NCBI RefSeq assembly: GCF_001010415.1
Contig: NZ_JPLE01000015.1
Coordinates: 32,813-96,812, forward strand
DNA: 64,000 nucleotides
DNA from: Xanthomonas pisi DSM 18956
GTDB lineage: Bacteria; Pseudomonadota; Gammaproteobacteria; Xanthomonadales; Xanthomonadaceae
Reading direction: 5' to 3'
Under the pieces are notes generated by a model. That model ran no database searches. It was not told the origin of the DNA and was given only the letters and a program-made list of their open reading frames with translations. Both the position numbers and the translations under genes were made by a program. Below are positions 35,500 through 44,198 of this stretch, piece after piece. Numbering within the stretch: position 1 is the first letter of the stretch; each line of letters opens with the position of its first letter.

Positions 35500-36332
35500 G
35501 CACGCCCTTTCCCATCGACCAGGAACCGCCGCGCGAAGTGTTGGCCGGCGAGTACGTGCTTGGCCTGCTGAGCGCAGAAGAACGCCTGGCAGCAGAACAA
35601 CGCATCGCCACCGACGCCCAGTTCGCGCAGGCGGTCCTGCAGTGGCAGGATCTGCTGGCCCCGCTGCTGGAAGACATCGCTGCCGTGACCCCGCCCGATC
35701 AAGTATGGGCGCAGGTGCGGCAGGCGCTGGGCTTCGACACGCCGCTACGTGCGGTGACATCGGCCGCGCCGGCAGCCACGACCGGCACCCCGGCCACGCC
35801 CTTGTGGAACAACGTGCGCGTGTGGCGCTGGGCCAGCGCCGGCGGCCTGGCGACCGCTGCAGTATGCGTGCTCGCCTTGTTGAACCTGCGCACGCCGCCG
35901 GCACCGGTACCGCCTGTGGGCGATACGCCGGTGGTACAGACGCCGGTCACCCCGCCTGCGGCCACCACACCGCCGGAGACCGGCATTGCGATGACCTCGA
36001 CGCTGGCGACCGAAGACGGGCGTCCGGGCTATGTGGCGCTGATGGATGCCGACAAGCACACCATCACGGTGACGCCGCTGGATCGCACCGCCACCGCCGA
36101 CAAGGTGCCAGAGCTGTGGCTGATCACGCCGGACGGCAAGGCGCATTCGATGGGGACCTTCGACGATCAGCGCGCGCGGCGCGCACAGATTCCCGACCAG
36201 CTGATGCCCATGCTCAGCAACGAGGCGATTCTGGCGGTGACGCTGGAACCGCCGGGCGGTGCGCCGGGTGGCGTGGCCACCGGCACGGTGGTCGCCAAGG
36301 GCGGCATCAGTACGCTGGCGATGGCGCCCTGA
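35496..36332 (+). CDS. RskA-like anti-sigma factor
   Basis: A 278-residue membrane-bound anti-sigma factor. The N-terminal cytoplasmic part (PREVLAGEYVLGLLSAEERL) is the RskA/anti-sigma-K helical domain and lacks the CHCC zinc motif of ZAS/ChrR proteins. One membrane helix lies near residue 110 (ASAGGLATAAVCVLALLNL), followed by a Pro/Val/Thr-rich linker and a C-terminal RskA domain (ELWLITPDGKAHSMGTFDD). ATG 35496 overlaps the sigma stop; ATG 35484 is an alternative. The locus thus uses a membrane signal rather than a ChrR cupin sensor. Confidence 0.93.
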   Translation: MSTPFPIDQEPPREVLAGEYVLGLLSAEERLAAEQRIATDAQFAQAVLQWQDLLAPLLEDIAAVTPPDQVWAQVRQALGFDTPLRAVTSAAPAATTGTPATPLWNNVRVWRWASAGGLATAAVCVLALLNLRTPPAPVPPVGDTPVVQTPVTPPAATTPPETGIAMTSTLATEDGRPGYVALMDADKHTITVTPLDRTATADKVPELWLITPDGKAHSMGTFDDQRARRAQIPDQLMPMLSNEAILAVTLEPPGGAPGGVATGTVVAKGGISTLAMAP

Positions 36333-36344
36333 TCGGATGCACGG

Positions 36345-36381
36345 GCCGTTGCTGCGCCGCCGGACGGGGCGCAGCAACGGC
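36345..36381 (+). terminator. Strong hairpin after the anti-sigma gene
   Basis: GCCGTTGCTGCGCC (36345-36358) pairs perfectly with GGCGCAGCAACGGC (36368-36381) around 9 nt, 12 nt after the stop. It has no T tract. It separates the sigma/anti-sigma unit from the desaturase operon. The remainder of the 36333-36667 spacer presumably carries the operon promoter, but I could not identify it. Confidence 0.55.
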
Positions 36382-36667
36382 GCGATGGAGTCATCTCGCT
36401 CACTGCCATTGCGTGCCTTTCGTACCGGGATGAGCACGCCTGCGCGGCACGACCGCTGCACGCGCGACCGCGCTGTCCGCGCCGGCCACTTCACAACCCA
36501 CCTCATCTGCGTCAGTGATACTGAGCGCACAGATCGATGTGCGCGCTTGCGTCATCGGGGTGCGCAAACGCGTCAATCCCGCCCTTGCATGCGACGATCA
36601 AGCGGGCTGGTGCATCTGTTTGCCGGCAGCTTGCGTACAGGGTTTCGATAACTACGGAGAACCACGC

Positions 36668-37663
36668 GTGCCGAGCACTGGACTCGACCCCCACGTCGCA
36701 TCGCCTCAGCCCCCGCCCAAGCATCGCGGCTGGGTGGCATCGCGCATCGGCAGCCTGCGTCGCTGGGTGGATTCGCAAGCCGACGAGCCATTGGACGAGG
36801 TACGCGCCGATCGCATCGACTGGCTGCGCGCCCTGCCCTTCATCGCGCTGCATGTGGCCTGCCTGGCGGTGTTCTGGGTCGGCGCGTCGTGGTTTGCCGC
36901 CGGCATTGCACTGGCGCTGTACGCGCTGCGCATGTTTGCGCTCACCGGCTTCTATCACCGTTACTTTTCCCATCGCGCCTTCAAGACCTCGCGCGCCTTG
37001 CAGTTCGTATTCGCCGCCATCGGCGCCACGTGCGTGCAGCGCGGGCCGCTGTGGTGGGCGGCGCATCACCGCAACCACCATCGGCATACCGACACCGGCC
37101 GCGACCCGCATTCGCCGGCTCAGCACGGGTTCTGGTGGAGCCACACCGGTTGGTTCCTCACTCCGCGCAACTTCCGCACCGACTGGGAGGTGATCCCGGA
37201 CCTGCGCCGCTTCGGCGAGCTGCGTTTCATCGACCGCTTCGACATCGTGATGCCGGTGCTGCTGGCGCTCGGCCTGTATCTGCTTGGCGACTGGCTGGCC
37301 GAGGCTGCGCCCGCGCTGCATACCAACGGCCCGCAGCTGCTGGTGTGGGGATTTGTGCTGTCCACGGTGGCGCTGTTCCATGCCACCTTCACCATCAATT
37401 CGCTGGCGCACCGCTTCGGTAGCCGGCGGTTTGAAACGCGCGACGACAGCCGCAACAACTGGCTGCTGGCGCTGATCACCTTCGGCGAAGGCTGGCACAA
37501 CAACCATCACTTCTTCCCCGGCTCGGCGCGGCAAGGCATGCGCTGGTGGGAGTACGACGTCACCTGGTACGGCCTCAAGGCGATGTCCTGGGTCGGCCTG
37601 GTATGGGATCTCAAGCCGATGCCGGCAATGCTCACGCGCCGCGCGCAACGGGTGGCGCGATGA
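36668..37663 (+). CDS. Fatty acyl desaturase (DesA/acyl-CoA desaturase type)
   Basis: A 331-residue integral-membrane di-iron desaturase. The three histidine boxes are intact: HRYFSH near residue 97, HHRNHH near 133 and HNNHH near 277. It belongs to the delta-9-type acyl-CoA/phospholipid desaturases. The GTG start at 36668 is chosen because GGAG lies 8 nt upstream and an upstream ATG would add non-conserved residues. Its TGA overlaps the next ATG. It is the first gene of the seven-gene lipid unit, where it may supply a double bond for later methylation. Confidence 0.9.
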   Translation: MPSTGLDPHVASPQPPPKHRGWVASRIGSLRRWVDSQADEPLDEVRADRIDWLRALPFIALHVACLAVFWVGASWFAAGIALALYALRMFALTGFYHRYFSHRAFKTSRALQFVFAAIGATCVQRGPLWWAAHHRNHHRHTDTGRDPHSPAQHGFWWSHTGWFLTPRNFRTDWEVIPDLRRFGELRFIDRFDIVMPVLLALGLYLLGDWLAEAAPALHTNGPQLLVWGFVLSTVALFHATFTINSLAHRFGSRRFETRDDSRNNWLLALITFGEGWHNNHHFFPGSARQGMRWWEYDVTWYGLKAMSWVGLVWDLKPMPAMLTRRAQRVAR

Positions 37664-38910
37664 GCGAGGGCAGGATTGCCGTGGTCGGCAGCGGAATCGC
37701 CGGCCTGGGCGCGGCGTGGCTGTTGTCGCGTCGCTACGAAGTCACCTTGTTCGAGGCGGCCGATTATCTCGGCGGTCACACCCACACCCACGACATCCAC
37801 CTGGACGGCCAGCGCTACGCGGTGGACAGCGGCTTCATCGTGTTCAACCCGCAGCACTACCCGCTGCTCACCCGCATGTTCGCCGAGCTGGACGTGGCCT
37901 CGCAGCCGACCACGATGAGTTTTTCGGTGCACGATGCCGGCAGCGGGCTGGAGTACAACGCCGGCAGCCTGGATGGATTGTTTTGCCAGCGTCGCAATCT
38001 GCTCAGCCCGCGCTTCTGGGGCATGCTGGCGGACCTGCGGCGCTTCTATCGGCAGGCGCCGGCGGTGCTGCACAGCGAGGAGCGCTTCAGCACGCTGGGC
38101 GCGTATCTGCAACGGCATGGTTATTCGGCCGCGTTTCGCGACCAGCATCTGGTGCCGATGGCATCGGCGCTGTGGTCCTCGCCGTCGCAGACCATCCTTG
38201 AATTTCCGATGGGCCAGCTGATCGGCTTCATGGCCAACCATCACATGCTGCAGATCAGCGGCCGGCCGCAGTGGCAGGTGGTGCGTGGCGGGTCCAACAG
38301 CTATGTGCGTGCGCTGCGGCGGCGTTGGCAGGTGCTGGAGCGGTTGTCCACGCCGGTGCACGCGATCCGGCGCACCCCCGACGGCATCATGCTCGGCTCG
38401 TTGCGCGGCGAGGAATACTTCGACGAGGTGGTGCTGGCCTGCCATGCCGACGATGCACTGGCCTTGCTCAGCGATGCCACCGAGTCCGAACGGCAGATCC
38501 TGGGCGGCATTACCTACCAGGACAACGACACCGTGCTGCATACCGATGCCCGCGTATTGCCGCGCGACAAGCGCGCGTGGGCGGCATGGAACGCGCACGT
38601 GCCGGCCGACCCGCAGGCGCCATGCACGGTGAGTTACTGGATGAATGCGCTGCAGTCGATCGACGCGCCGCAGCCCTTCATCGTCAGCCTCAACCGCGAC
38701 CACGACATCGACCCGGCCAAGGTGCTGCGCCGCATGCGCTATCGCCACCCGGTGCAGAACGCGGCCGCGCTGGCGGCGCAGGACCGCAAGGCAGAGATCC
38801 AGGGCAGGCACCACACCTGGTTTGCAGGCGCGGCATGGGGCTTCGGCTTCCACGAAGACGGCCTGCGCAGCGGTGTGGATGTGGCCCATGGCCTGGGAGT
38901 GACCTGGTAA
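37660..38910 (+). CDS. FAD-dependent amine-oxidase-like oxidoreductase
   Basis: A 416-residue flavoprotein. The N-terminal dinucleotide-binding motif is IAVVGSGIAGLGAAWLLSRR followed by an acidic strand end. GGHTHTHDIHLDGQRYAVDS and the C-terminal FAGAAWGFGFHEDGLRSG are conserved in the NAD/FAD-binding protein group found next to DUF1365 and Cfa genes. Its reaction is not established. In this context it could oxidise or desaturate a phospholipid acyl chain. ATG 37660 overlaps the desaturase stop and its own stop overlaps the DUF1365 start (TAATG). Confidence 0.88.
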   Translation: MSEGRIAVVGSGIAGLGAAWLLSRRYEVTLFEAADYLGGHTHTHDIHLDGQRYAVDSGFIVFNPQHYPLLTRMFAELDVASQPTTMSFSVHDAGSGLEYNAGSLDGLFCQRRNLLSPRFWGMLADLRRFYRQAPAVLHSEERFSTLGAYLQRHGYSAAFRDQHLVPMASALWSSPSQTILEFPMGQLIGFMANHHMLQISGRPQWQVVRGGSNSYVRALRRRWQVLERLSTPVHAIRRTPDGIMLGSLRGEEYFDEVVLACHADDALALLSDATESERQILGGITYQDNDTVLHTDARVLPRDKRAWAAWNAHVPADPQAPCTVSYWMNALQSIDAPQPFIVSLNRDHDIDPAKVLRRMRYRHPVQNAAALAAQDRKAEIQGRHHTWFAGAAWGFGFHEDGLRSGVDVAHGLGVTW

Positions 38911-39791
38911 TGCAACTGCTGCGCGAAGCCAGCACCGACGCGGTGCCGCTGCCTCCCGGCGAGGACAGCGGTGCGGGCAGCGTGGCGGGCGGCTTGCGCA
39001 GCGCGATCTATACCGGATGGGTGCGGCATCGCCGCTTCGCGCCCAAACCGCTGGATTTCCGTTACCGCCTGTTCCTGATGTACCTGGACCTGTCCGAACT
39101 GGATCAGGTGTTCGCCCATCGCTGGCTGTGGTCGGTAGGCCGCGCCAATCTGGCGCAGTTCCGCCGCAGCGATTACCTGGGCGATCCCAACGTTCCGCTG
39201 GACCAGGCCGTGCGCGATTGCGTGCAGACACAGACCGGCGAGCGCCCGGAAGGCGCCATTCGGCTGCTGACGCATCTGCGCTACTTCGGCCACGTGTTCA
39301 ATCCGGTGAGCTTTTATTACTGCTTCGACCGGCATGACGGTTTGCGCTGGATCGTGGCGGAAATCACCAACACGCCCTGGCAGCAACGTCACACCTATGT
39401 GCTGCCGGTGGCGCAGGCCCGCACGCATCGCGATGTGCATGCATGGCGCTTCGACAAACGCTTCCACGTCTCGCCGTTCATGGGCATGCAGCACCGCTAC
39501 GACTGGCGCTTCAGCGTGCCGGATGCGCAGCTGCGCGTGCATATGGACGTGCTGGACGCCAACGACGACGCTGCCGGCGCAGTCGACAACAGCGGCACCC
39601 GACGCTTCGATGCCACGCTGGTCCTGCAGCGCCAGCCGCTGACCGCGCGTACGCTGGCGCGCACCTTGCTCGCCTACCCCTTGATGACCGTGCAGGTGGT
39701 GCTCGCCATCCATTGGCAGGCCCTGCGCCTGTGGCTGCGCGGCAACCCTGTCCACGACCACCCCCATCCGCCTGTGCGAGAGTCCCGATGA
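38910..39791 (+). CDS. DUF1365 domain protein
   Basis: A 293-residue protein. AIYTGWVRHRRFAPKPLDFR is the DUF1365 opening, LTHLRYFGHVFNPVSFYYCF is the most conserved segment, and VSPFMGMQHRYDWRFSVP follows. A C-terminal hydrophobic stretch (LLAYPLMTVQVVLAIHWQAL) may anchor it in the membrane. Proteins of this family occur beside FAD oxidoreductase and cyclopropane-synthase genes; biochemical function is unproven. It is fully overlapped at both ends by its neighbours, indicating strict co-expression. Confidence 0.9.
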   Translation: MQLLREASTDAVPLPPGEDSGAGSVAGGLRSAIYTGWVRHRRFAPKPLDFRYRLFLMYLDLSELDQVFAHRWLWSVGRANLAQFRRSDYLGDPNVPLDQAVRDCVQTQTGERPEGAIRLLTHLRYFGHVFNPVSFYYCFDRHDGLRWIVAEITNTPWQQRHTYVLPVAQARTHRDVHAWRFDKRFHVSPFMGMQHRYDWRFSVPDAQLRVHMDVLDANDDAAGAVDNSGTRRFDATLVLQRQPLTARTLARTLLAYPLMTVQVVLAIHWQALRLWLRGNPVHDHPHPPVRESR

Positions 39792-41074
39792 ACGCCACGT
39801 CCCTGCCCGACACCGCTGCGCCGCGCGCGGCTTCCTGGACGGACCGCCTGCTGCGCAAGCGCCTGCTGGCCACACTCGGCGACCTGCGCGACGGGCAGCT
39901 GCAGCTGCGCGAAGCCGACACGGTCACCACGCTGGGTAACGCCAGCGGTGCGCACGCGTTGCAGATGCAGTTGCGCGTGATCGACCCGGATTTCTATCGA
40001 CAGGCCGCACTCAACGGCAGCGTCGGCGCGGGCGAGTCGTACATGGACGGGCAATGGCAGTGCGACGATCTGGTCGGGCTGATGCGCCTGCTGTTGCGCA
40101 ATCGCGACCGGCTGGATGCGATGGAGACCGGGACCGCGCGCCTGGGTGGTTGGGCGATGCGCAGCCTGCATGCGTTCGCGCGCAATACCCGCAGCGGCAG
40201 CCGGCGCAACATCGCCGCGCACTACGACCTGGGCAATCCGCTGTTCAAGCTGTTTCTGGATCGGAACCTGATGTACTCGTCGGCGATCTTCGTCGATGGC
40301 GAAGAAGCCCAGGGCGAAGCGGCGCTGGAACGTGCGGCCACGCGCAAGCTCGAACGCATCTGCCAGAAGTTGCGGCTGGGCCCGCAGCACCATGTCGTCG
40401 AGATCGGCACCGGCTGGGGCGGGTTTGCACTGCATGCTGCGCGCGAACACGGCTGCCGCGTCACCACCACCACCATTTCGCGCGAGCAGTTCGATCTGGC
40501 GACGCAGCGCATCGCCGAAGCCGGCTTGAGCGACCGGGTCAGCGTGTTGTTGAGCGACTACCGCGACCTGCAGGGCCGCTTCGATCGCGTGGTATCGATC
40601 GAGATGATCGAGGCGATCGGCCACCAGTATCTGGATACCTACTTCGCCAAGGTCGGCAGCCTGCTCGGCGACGATGGCGAGGCGCTGATCCAGGCCATCA
40701 CCATCGAGGATCACCGCTACAAGCAGGCCCTGCATTCGGTGGACTTCATCAAGCGGCATATCTTTCCCGGCAGCTTCATTCCGTCGGTGGCCGCGATGAC
40801 CGGGGCGGTGGCGCGCGCCAGCGACCTGCGCCTGTTCCATCTCGAAGATATCGGCCCCAGCTATGCGCTGACGCTGCGCGCCTGGCGGCAACGCTTCATG
40901 GCGCAGTTGCCGCAGGTGCGCGCGCTCGGCTACGACGAACGCTTCATCCGCATGTGGGAGTTCTATCTGGCGTATTGCGAAGCCGGCTTTCTCGAACGCT
41001 CGATCGGCGACGTGCACCTGTGGCTGAGCAAGCCCGGCGCGCGTCCGCCGCAGTTCGTCCCCGGTGTTGCGTGA
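39788..41074 (+). CDS. cfa: Cyclopropane-fatty-acyl-phospholipid synthase family methyltransferase
   Basis: A 428-residue member of the Cfa/CmaS family. VVEIGTGWGGFALHAAREHG near residue 205 is the SAM-binding motif, and YDLGNPLFKLFLDRNLMYSS is the substrate-side signature. IEMIEAIGHQYLDTYF and LYFLAYCE-like C-terminal segments follow (WEFYLAYCEAGF). It transfers a methyl from SAM onto double bonds of phospholipid acyl chains. The enzyme may methylate a chain made by the upstream desaturase. A second, shorter paralogue lies at 42420 in the same operon. Confidence 0.94.
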   Translation: MNATSLPDTAAPRAASWTDRLLRKRLLATLGDLRDGQLQLREADTVTTLGNASGAHALQMQLRVIDPDFYRQAALNGSVGAGESYMDGQWQCDDLVGLMRLLLRNRDRLDAMETGTARLGGWAMRSLHAFARNTRSGSRRNIAAHYDLGNPLFKLFLDRNLMYSSAIFVDGEEAQGEAALERAATRKLERICQKLRLGPQHHVVEIGTGWGGFALHAAREHGCRVTTTTISREQFDLATQRIAEAGLSDRVSVLLSDYRDLQGRFDRVVSIEMIEAIGHQYLDTYFAKVGSLLGDDGEALIQAITIEDHRYKQALHSVDFIKRHIFPGSFIPSVAAMTGAVARASDLRLFHLEDIGPSYALTLRAWRQRFMAQLPQVRALGYDERFIRMWEFYLAYCEAGFLERSIGDVHLWLSKPGARPPQFVPGVA

Positions 41075-41077
41075 GAC

Positions 41078-41623
41078 ATGAAGCAGCTCGGCAACTATCT
41101 CGGCTTGCAGGTGCTGTGGGTGGTGGCGGTGGCCGCTGCCGCGCACGGGCGCGTCTGGCCAACGCTGCTGGTAGTGACGCTGTTTGCGCTGTACCAGCTG
41201 TGGCCGTCGCGACGCGCGACCGGCGATGCGCCATTGCTGATCGCCGCATTGGCGCTGGGCCTGCTGCTGGACACCACGCTGGCGGCAGGGGGCTGGGTGC
41301 GTTACGCCGCGCCCTGGCCCGGCAGCGTGCTGGCGCCGGCGTGGATTCTGGCGCTGTGGCTGGGTTTTGCGCTCACGCTCAATCATTCGCTGCGCAGCGT
41401 GATGCAACGTCCGTGGCTGGCGGTCGTGCTGGGCGCCATCTTCGGCCCGTTTTCGTACTGGCTGGCGCAGCGCAGCTGGCATGCAGTGGAACTGTTGCCA
41501 CCGCTGCTGCATGCGGTGCTCGCAGTCGGCATCGGCTGGGGCGTGGCCTGTGGCGTGTTGTCGCTGTATGCACGGCGTCTGGCGCGACCATTGCCGCACC
41601 ATAAGACCGGAGAACTGCAATGA
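41078..41623 (+). CDS. DUF2878 membrane protein
   Basis: A 181-residue membrane protein with about five helices (for example WVVAVAAAAHGRVWPTLLVV and AVVLGAIFGPFSYW). FGPFSYWLAQRSW and the opening NYLGLQVLWVVAVAAA resemble DUF2878 family members. No catalytic motif is evident. It starts 3 nt after the Cfa stop and its stop overlaps the DUF1295 ATG (ATGA). Genes of this family recur in the same lipid cluster of other bacteria, so it may form a membrane platform. Confidence 0.85.
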   Translation: MKQLGNYLGLQVLWVVAVAAAAHGRVWPTLLVVTLFALYQLWPSRRATGDAPLLIAALALGLLLDTTLAAGGWVRYAAPWPGSVLAPAWILALWLGFALTLNHSLRSVMQRPWLAVVLGAIFGPFSYWLAQRSWHAVELLPPLLHAVLAVGIGWGVACGVLSLYARRLARPLPHHKTGELQ

Positions 41624-42402
41624 CTGTGTGGCCGCTGCTGCATGTGGGGCTGTTTGCGAGCGTGGTGATGGTGATCGGCTGGCTGTGGCAACGCCGCAGC
41701 GGCAATGCCGGCCCGGTCGACGTGTTGTGGGCCGCATGCCTGGCGGTTGCTGCGCCGTATTGCGCGTGGATGTCCGACGGTGCGCTGCTGCCGCGCGTGT
41801 TGGTGGCGGTACTTGGCGGTGTGTGGGGCGCGCGTCTGGCCTGGCATCTGGGCGTACGCGTGTTCGGCGACCCGCACGAAGACGGCCGTTATCGCGCCCT
41901 GCGCGAACATTGGAACGGTGACCAGCGCAAGTTTCTCGGCTTCTTCCTGGCCCAGGCGGTGGTGGTGGTGCTGTTTGCGGTGCCGTTCCTGGCTGCAGCC
42001 AGTAACCCGAACCCGGCAGGGAGCGTGTGGAGCACGTTGGCGGTCGTGGTGTGGCTGGTTGCCGTCGGCGGCGAAGCACTGGCCGACCGCCAGCTGTCTG
42101 CGCACAAGGCCGACCCGGCCAATCGCGGCAAGACCTGTCGCAAGGGGCTGTGGCGGTATTCGCGCCACCCCAATTATTTCTTCGAGTTCGTGCACTGGTT
42201 CGCCTATCTGGCCCTGGCGGTCGGCGCCGGGCCCTGGCCGGTGGCGCTGTGCGCACTCGGGCCGGTGGTGATGTTCGTGTTTCTGTATCGCTTCACCGGC
42301 ATTCCCTACACCGAGCAGCAGGCCCTGCGCTCGCGTGGCGAGGACTACGCGCACTACCAGCGCACCACCAGTGCGTTTTTCCCGCTTCCCCCTTCGTCCT
42401 GA
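41620..42402 (+). CDS. DUF1295 steroid-5-alpha-reductase-like membrane protein
   Basis: A 260-residue membrane enzyme-like protein with about six helices. KGLWRYSRHPNYFFEFVHWF is the diagnostic C-terminal motif of the DUF1295/steroid 5-alpha-reductase and isoprenylcysteine methyltransferase-related group, and YTEQQALRSRGEDYAHYQ follows. These proteins reduce or methylate lipidic substrates. In this operon a reduction of a modified acyl chain is a plausible inference only. It begins by overlap with DUF2878. Confidence 0.88.
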   Translation: MTVWPLLHVGLFASVVMVIGWLWQRRSGNAGPVDVLWAACLAVAAPYCAWMSDGALLPRVLVAVLGGVWGARLAWHLGVRVFGDPHEDGRYRALREHWNGDQRKFLGFFLAQAVVVVLFAVPFLAAASNPNPAGSVWSTLAVVVWLVAVGGEALADRQLSAHKADPANRGKTCRKGLWRYSRHPNYFFEFVHWFAYLALAVGAGPWPVALCALGPVVMFVFLYRFTGIPYTEQQALRSRGEDYAHYQRTTSAFFPLPPSS

Positions 42403-42419
42403 GTTGCCTGGAGAGTTGC

Positions 42420-43490
42420 ATGTCCACCGTCACCGCCCCGCCCTCCTCGCTGCCCGAAGAAGCCTTTGCCACCCGTTTGGCAGAATCCGGCGTGCTGCCC
42501 GACGCCGCGTTGCGTTACGGCATCCGGCGTCTGTGCGCGCAGCGCCTGCGCGATGAGCGCGGCGGCGATGCCGATGCCAACGGGGAGCGGCAGCGCGCCT
42601 TCATCGACAGCCTGCGCGCCAGCGCGATCGCGATCGAAACCGATGCCGCCAATCGCCAGCACTATGAATTGCCGCCGCAGTTCTTCACCCTGTGCCTGGG
42701 CAAGCGGTTGAAATACAGCAGCTGCTACTGGGACGCGAGCACACCGGACCTGGACGCGGCCGAAGAACGCATGCTGGCGCTGTACGGGCAGCGCGCAGAG
42801 CTGGCCGATGGTCAACGCATCCTGGAATTGGGCTGTGGCTGGGGCTCGCTGACCTTGTGGATGGCCGAACGCTACCCCAACGCCACCATTACCGCGGTGT
42901 CCAACTCACGCCCGCAGCGCGCGCACATCCTGGAGCAGTGCCGCATCCGCGGCCTGGGCAACGTGCAGGTCATCACCGCCGACGTCAACGCGCTGGCGCT
43001 GCCGCCGGGCAATTTCGACCGCGTGGTGTCGGTGGAAATGTTCGAACACATGCGCAACTACCGCGATCTGCTTGCACGTGTGGGCAGCTGGCTGGCGCCC
43101 GGCGGCAAGCTGTTCGTGCACATCTTCTGCCATCGCGATCTGGCCTATCCGTTCGAGGTGGCCGGCGAGGACAACTGGATGGGGCGGCATTTCTTCACCG
43201 GCGGGCTGATGCCGGCGGCCGACACCCTGCTGCATTTCCAGCAGGACGTGGTGATCGAACAGCGCTGGGTCCTGTCGGGCGAGCACTACGAAAAAACCGC
43301 CAATGCCTGGCTGGAAAACCAGGACCGCCACCGCGCGCAGATCATGCCGTTGTTGAAGCAGACCTATGGCGACGATGCACAGCGCTGGTGGCAGCGTTGG
43401 CGCATGTTCTGGCTGGCCTGCGCAGAGCTGTTTGGCTACGACCACGGCCGCGAATGGGGCGTGGCGCACTACCGCTTCGTCAAACGCTGA
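42420..43490 (+). CDS. Second Cfa-type SAM methyltransferase
   Basis: A 356-residue Cfa-like methyltransferase, distinct from the upstream paralogue and lacking its N-terminal domain. ILELGCGWGSLTLWMAERYP near residue 135 binds SAM; HYELPPQFFTLCLGKRLKYS precedes it and VVSVEMFEHMRNYRDLL follows. The C-terminus differs from classical Cfa (WQRWRMFWLACAELFGYDHG). It might methylate a different position or a different substrate. GGAGAG lies 7 nt before ATG 42420. It is the last gene of the unit; only a small GGCAC-GTGCC stem follows. Confidence 0.9.
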   Translation: MSTVTAPPSSLPEEAFATRLAESGVLPDAALRYGIRRLCAQRLRDERGGDADANGERQRAFIDSLRASAIAIETDAANRQHYELPPQFFTLCLGKRLKYSSCYWDASTPDLDAAEERMLALYGQRAELADGQRILELGCGWGSLTLWMAERYPNATITAVSNSRPQRAHILEQCRIRGLGNVQVITADVNALALPPGNFDRVVSVEMFEHMRNYRDLLARVGSWLAPGGKLFVHIFCHRDLAYPFEVAGEDNWMGRHFFTGGLMPAADTLLHFQQDVVIEQRWVLSGEHYEKTANAWLENQDRHRAQIMPLLKQTYGDDAQRWWQRWRMFWLACAELFGYDHGREWGVAHYRFVKR

Positions 43491-43840
43491 AGGGCACGGT
43501 GCCTCCAACGCCTGGATGGCGATGACGGACCAGCAGGCACCGCTGCCGTGCATCGAGGTAAACAAACCATCGCGGCGGTTGGCGACGCAGAGAATGCGCG
43601 ACAGACGCAGTTGCGCATCGTGCGGCAGCCTGCGCGTTGCAGGCGACCTGACGCATAGCGCGCTTGGACCTCAGATGGTGAAGCGCGCCAAGCACCAGGC
43701 AGCTGAGCCGATGCCATGCATCGGCATCCATGCACCGCGCTGACGCGCGCACAGTGCGTGGGGATGACACACCGGTCGCAGACACCGCCACGCACCCTGG
43801 CGGATGCGCAGCCGTATCGACAGGCGCATGCAGCGCCCGA
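43491..43840. other. Spacer between the lipid operon and ridA
   Basis: 350 bases without a supported gene. A weak hairpin (GGCACGGTGCC) follows the operon directly, and short GATGCC/GGCATC stems lie near 43710. No good terminator. Confidence 0.4.
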
Positions 43841-44188
43841 TCAGCCCGCCGCGGCGGTGATCACGATCTCCACCTTCCATTCCGGCCGCGCCAGCTTGGC
43901 TTCGACCGTGGCGCGCGCAGGCGTGAAGCCGTGCGGCACCCATTCGTCCCAGGCGGCGTTCATGCCGTCGAAGTCGGCGATATCGGCCAGATAGATTTCG
44001 GCGCGCAGGATCTTGGTCTTGTCGCTGGCCGCCTGCGCCAGCAGCTTGTCGATCTCGGCCAGCACCTGACGGGTCTGCCCGGTGATGTCTTCGCTGGTGT
44101 CATCGGCAATCTGGCCGGCCAGGTAGCACACGCCGCCATGGACGGTCATCTCGGACATACGCGGACCCGCATCGAATCGCTGCAGCAT
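43841..44188 (-). CDS. RidA family protein (reactive intermediate deaminase)
   Basis: A 115-residue RidA/YjgF/UK114 protein. GGVCYLAGQIADDT and ILRAEIYLADIADFDGMNAA include the conserved Arg used for carboxylate binding in active RidA enzymes, and ARATVEAKLARPEWKVEIVI ends the fold. It would hydrolyse reactive imines or enamines. ATG 44188 has AGGAAG 6 nt upstream; the longer in-frame start to 44254 is not conserved. It follows the DUF998 gene by 10 nt. Confidence 0.92.
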   Translation of the reverse strand: MLQRFDAGPRMSEMTVHGGVCYLAGQIADDTSEDITGQTRQVLAEIDKLLAQAASDKTKILRAEIYLADIADFDGMNAAWDEWVPHGFTPARATVEAKLARPEWKVEIVITAAAG

Positions 44189-44198
44189 TTCAGACTTC

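Noticed and set aside
43366..43743. 125-codon plus-strand frame overlapping the end of the second Cfa gene
   Set aside because: It overlaps a certain gene and has no ribosome-binding site or family features.
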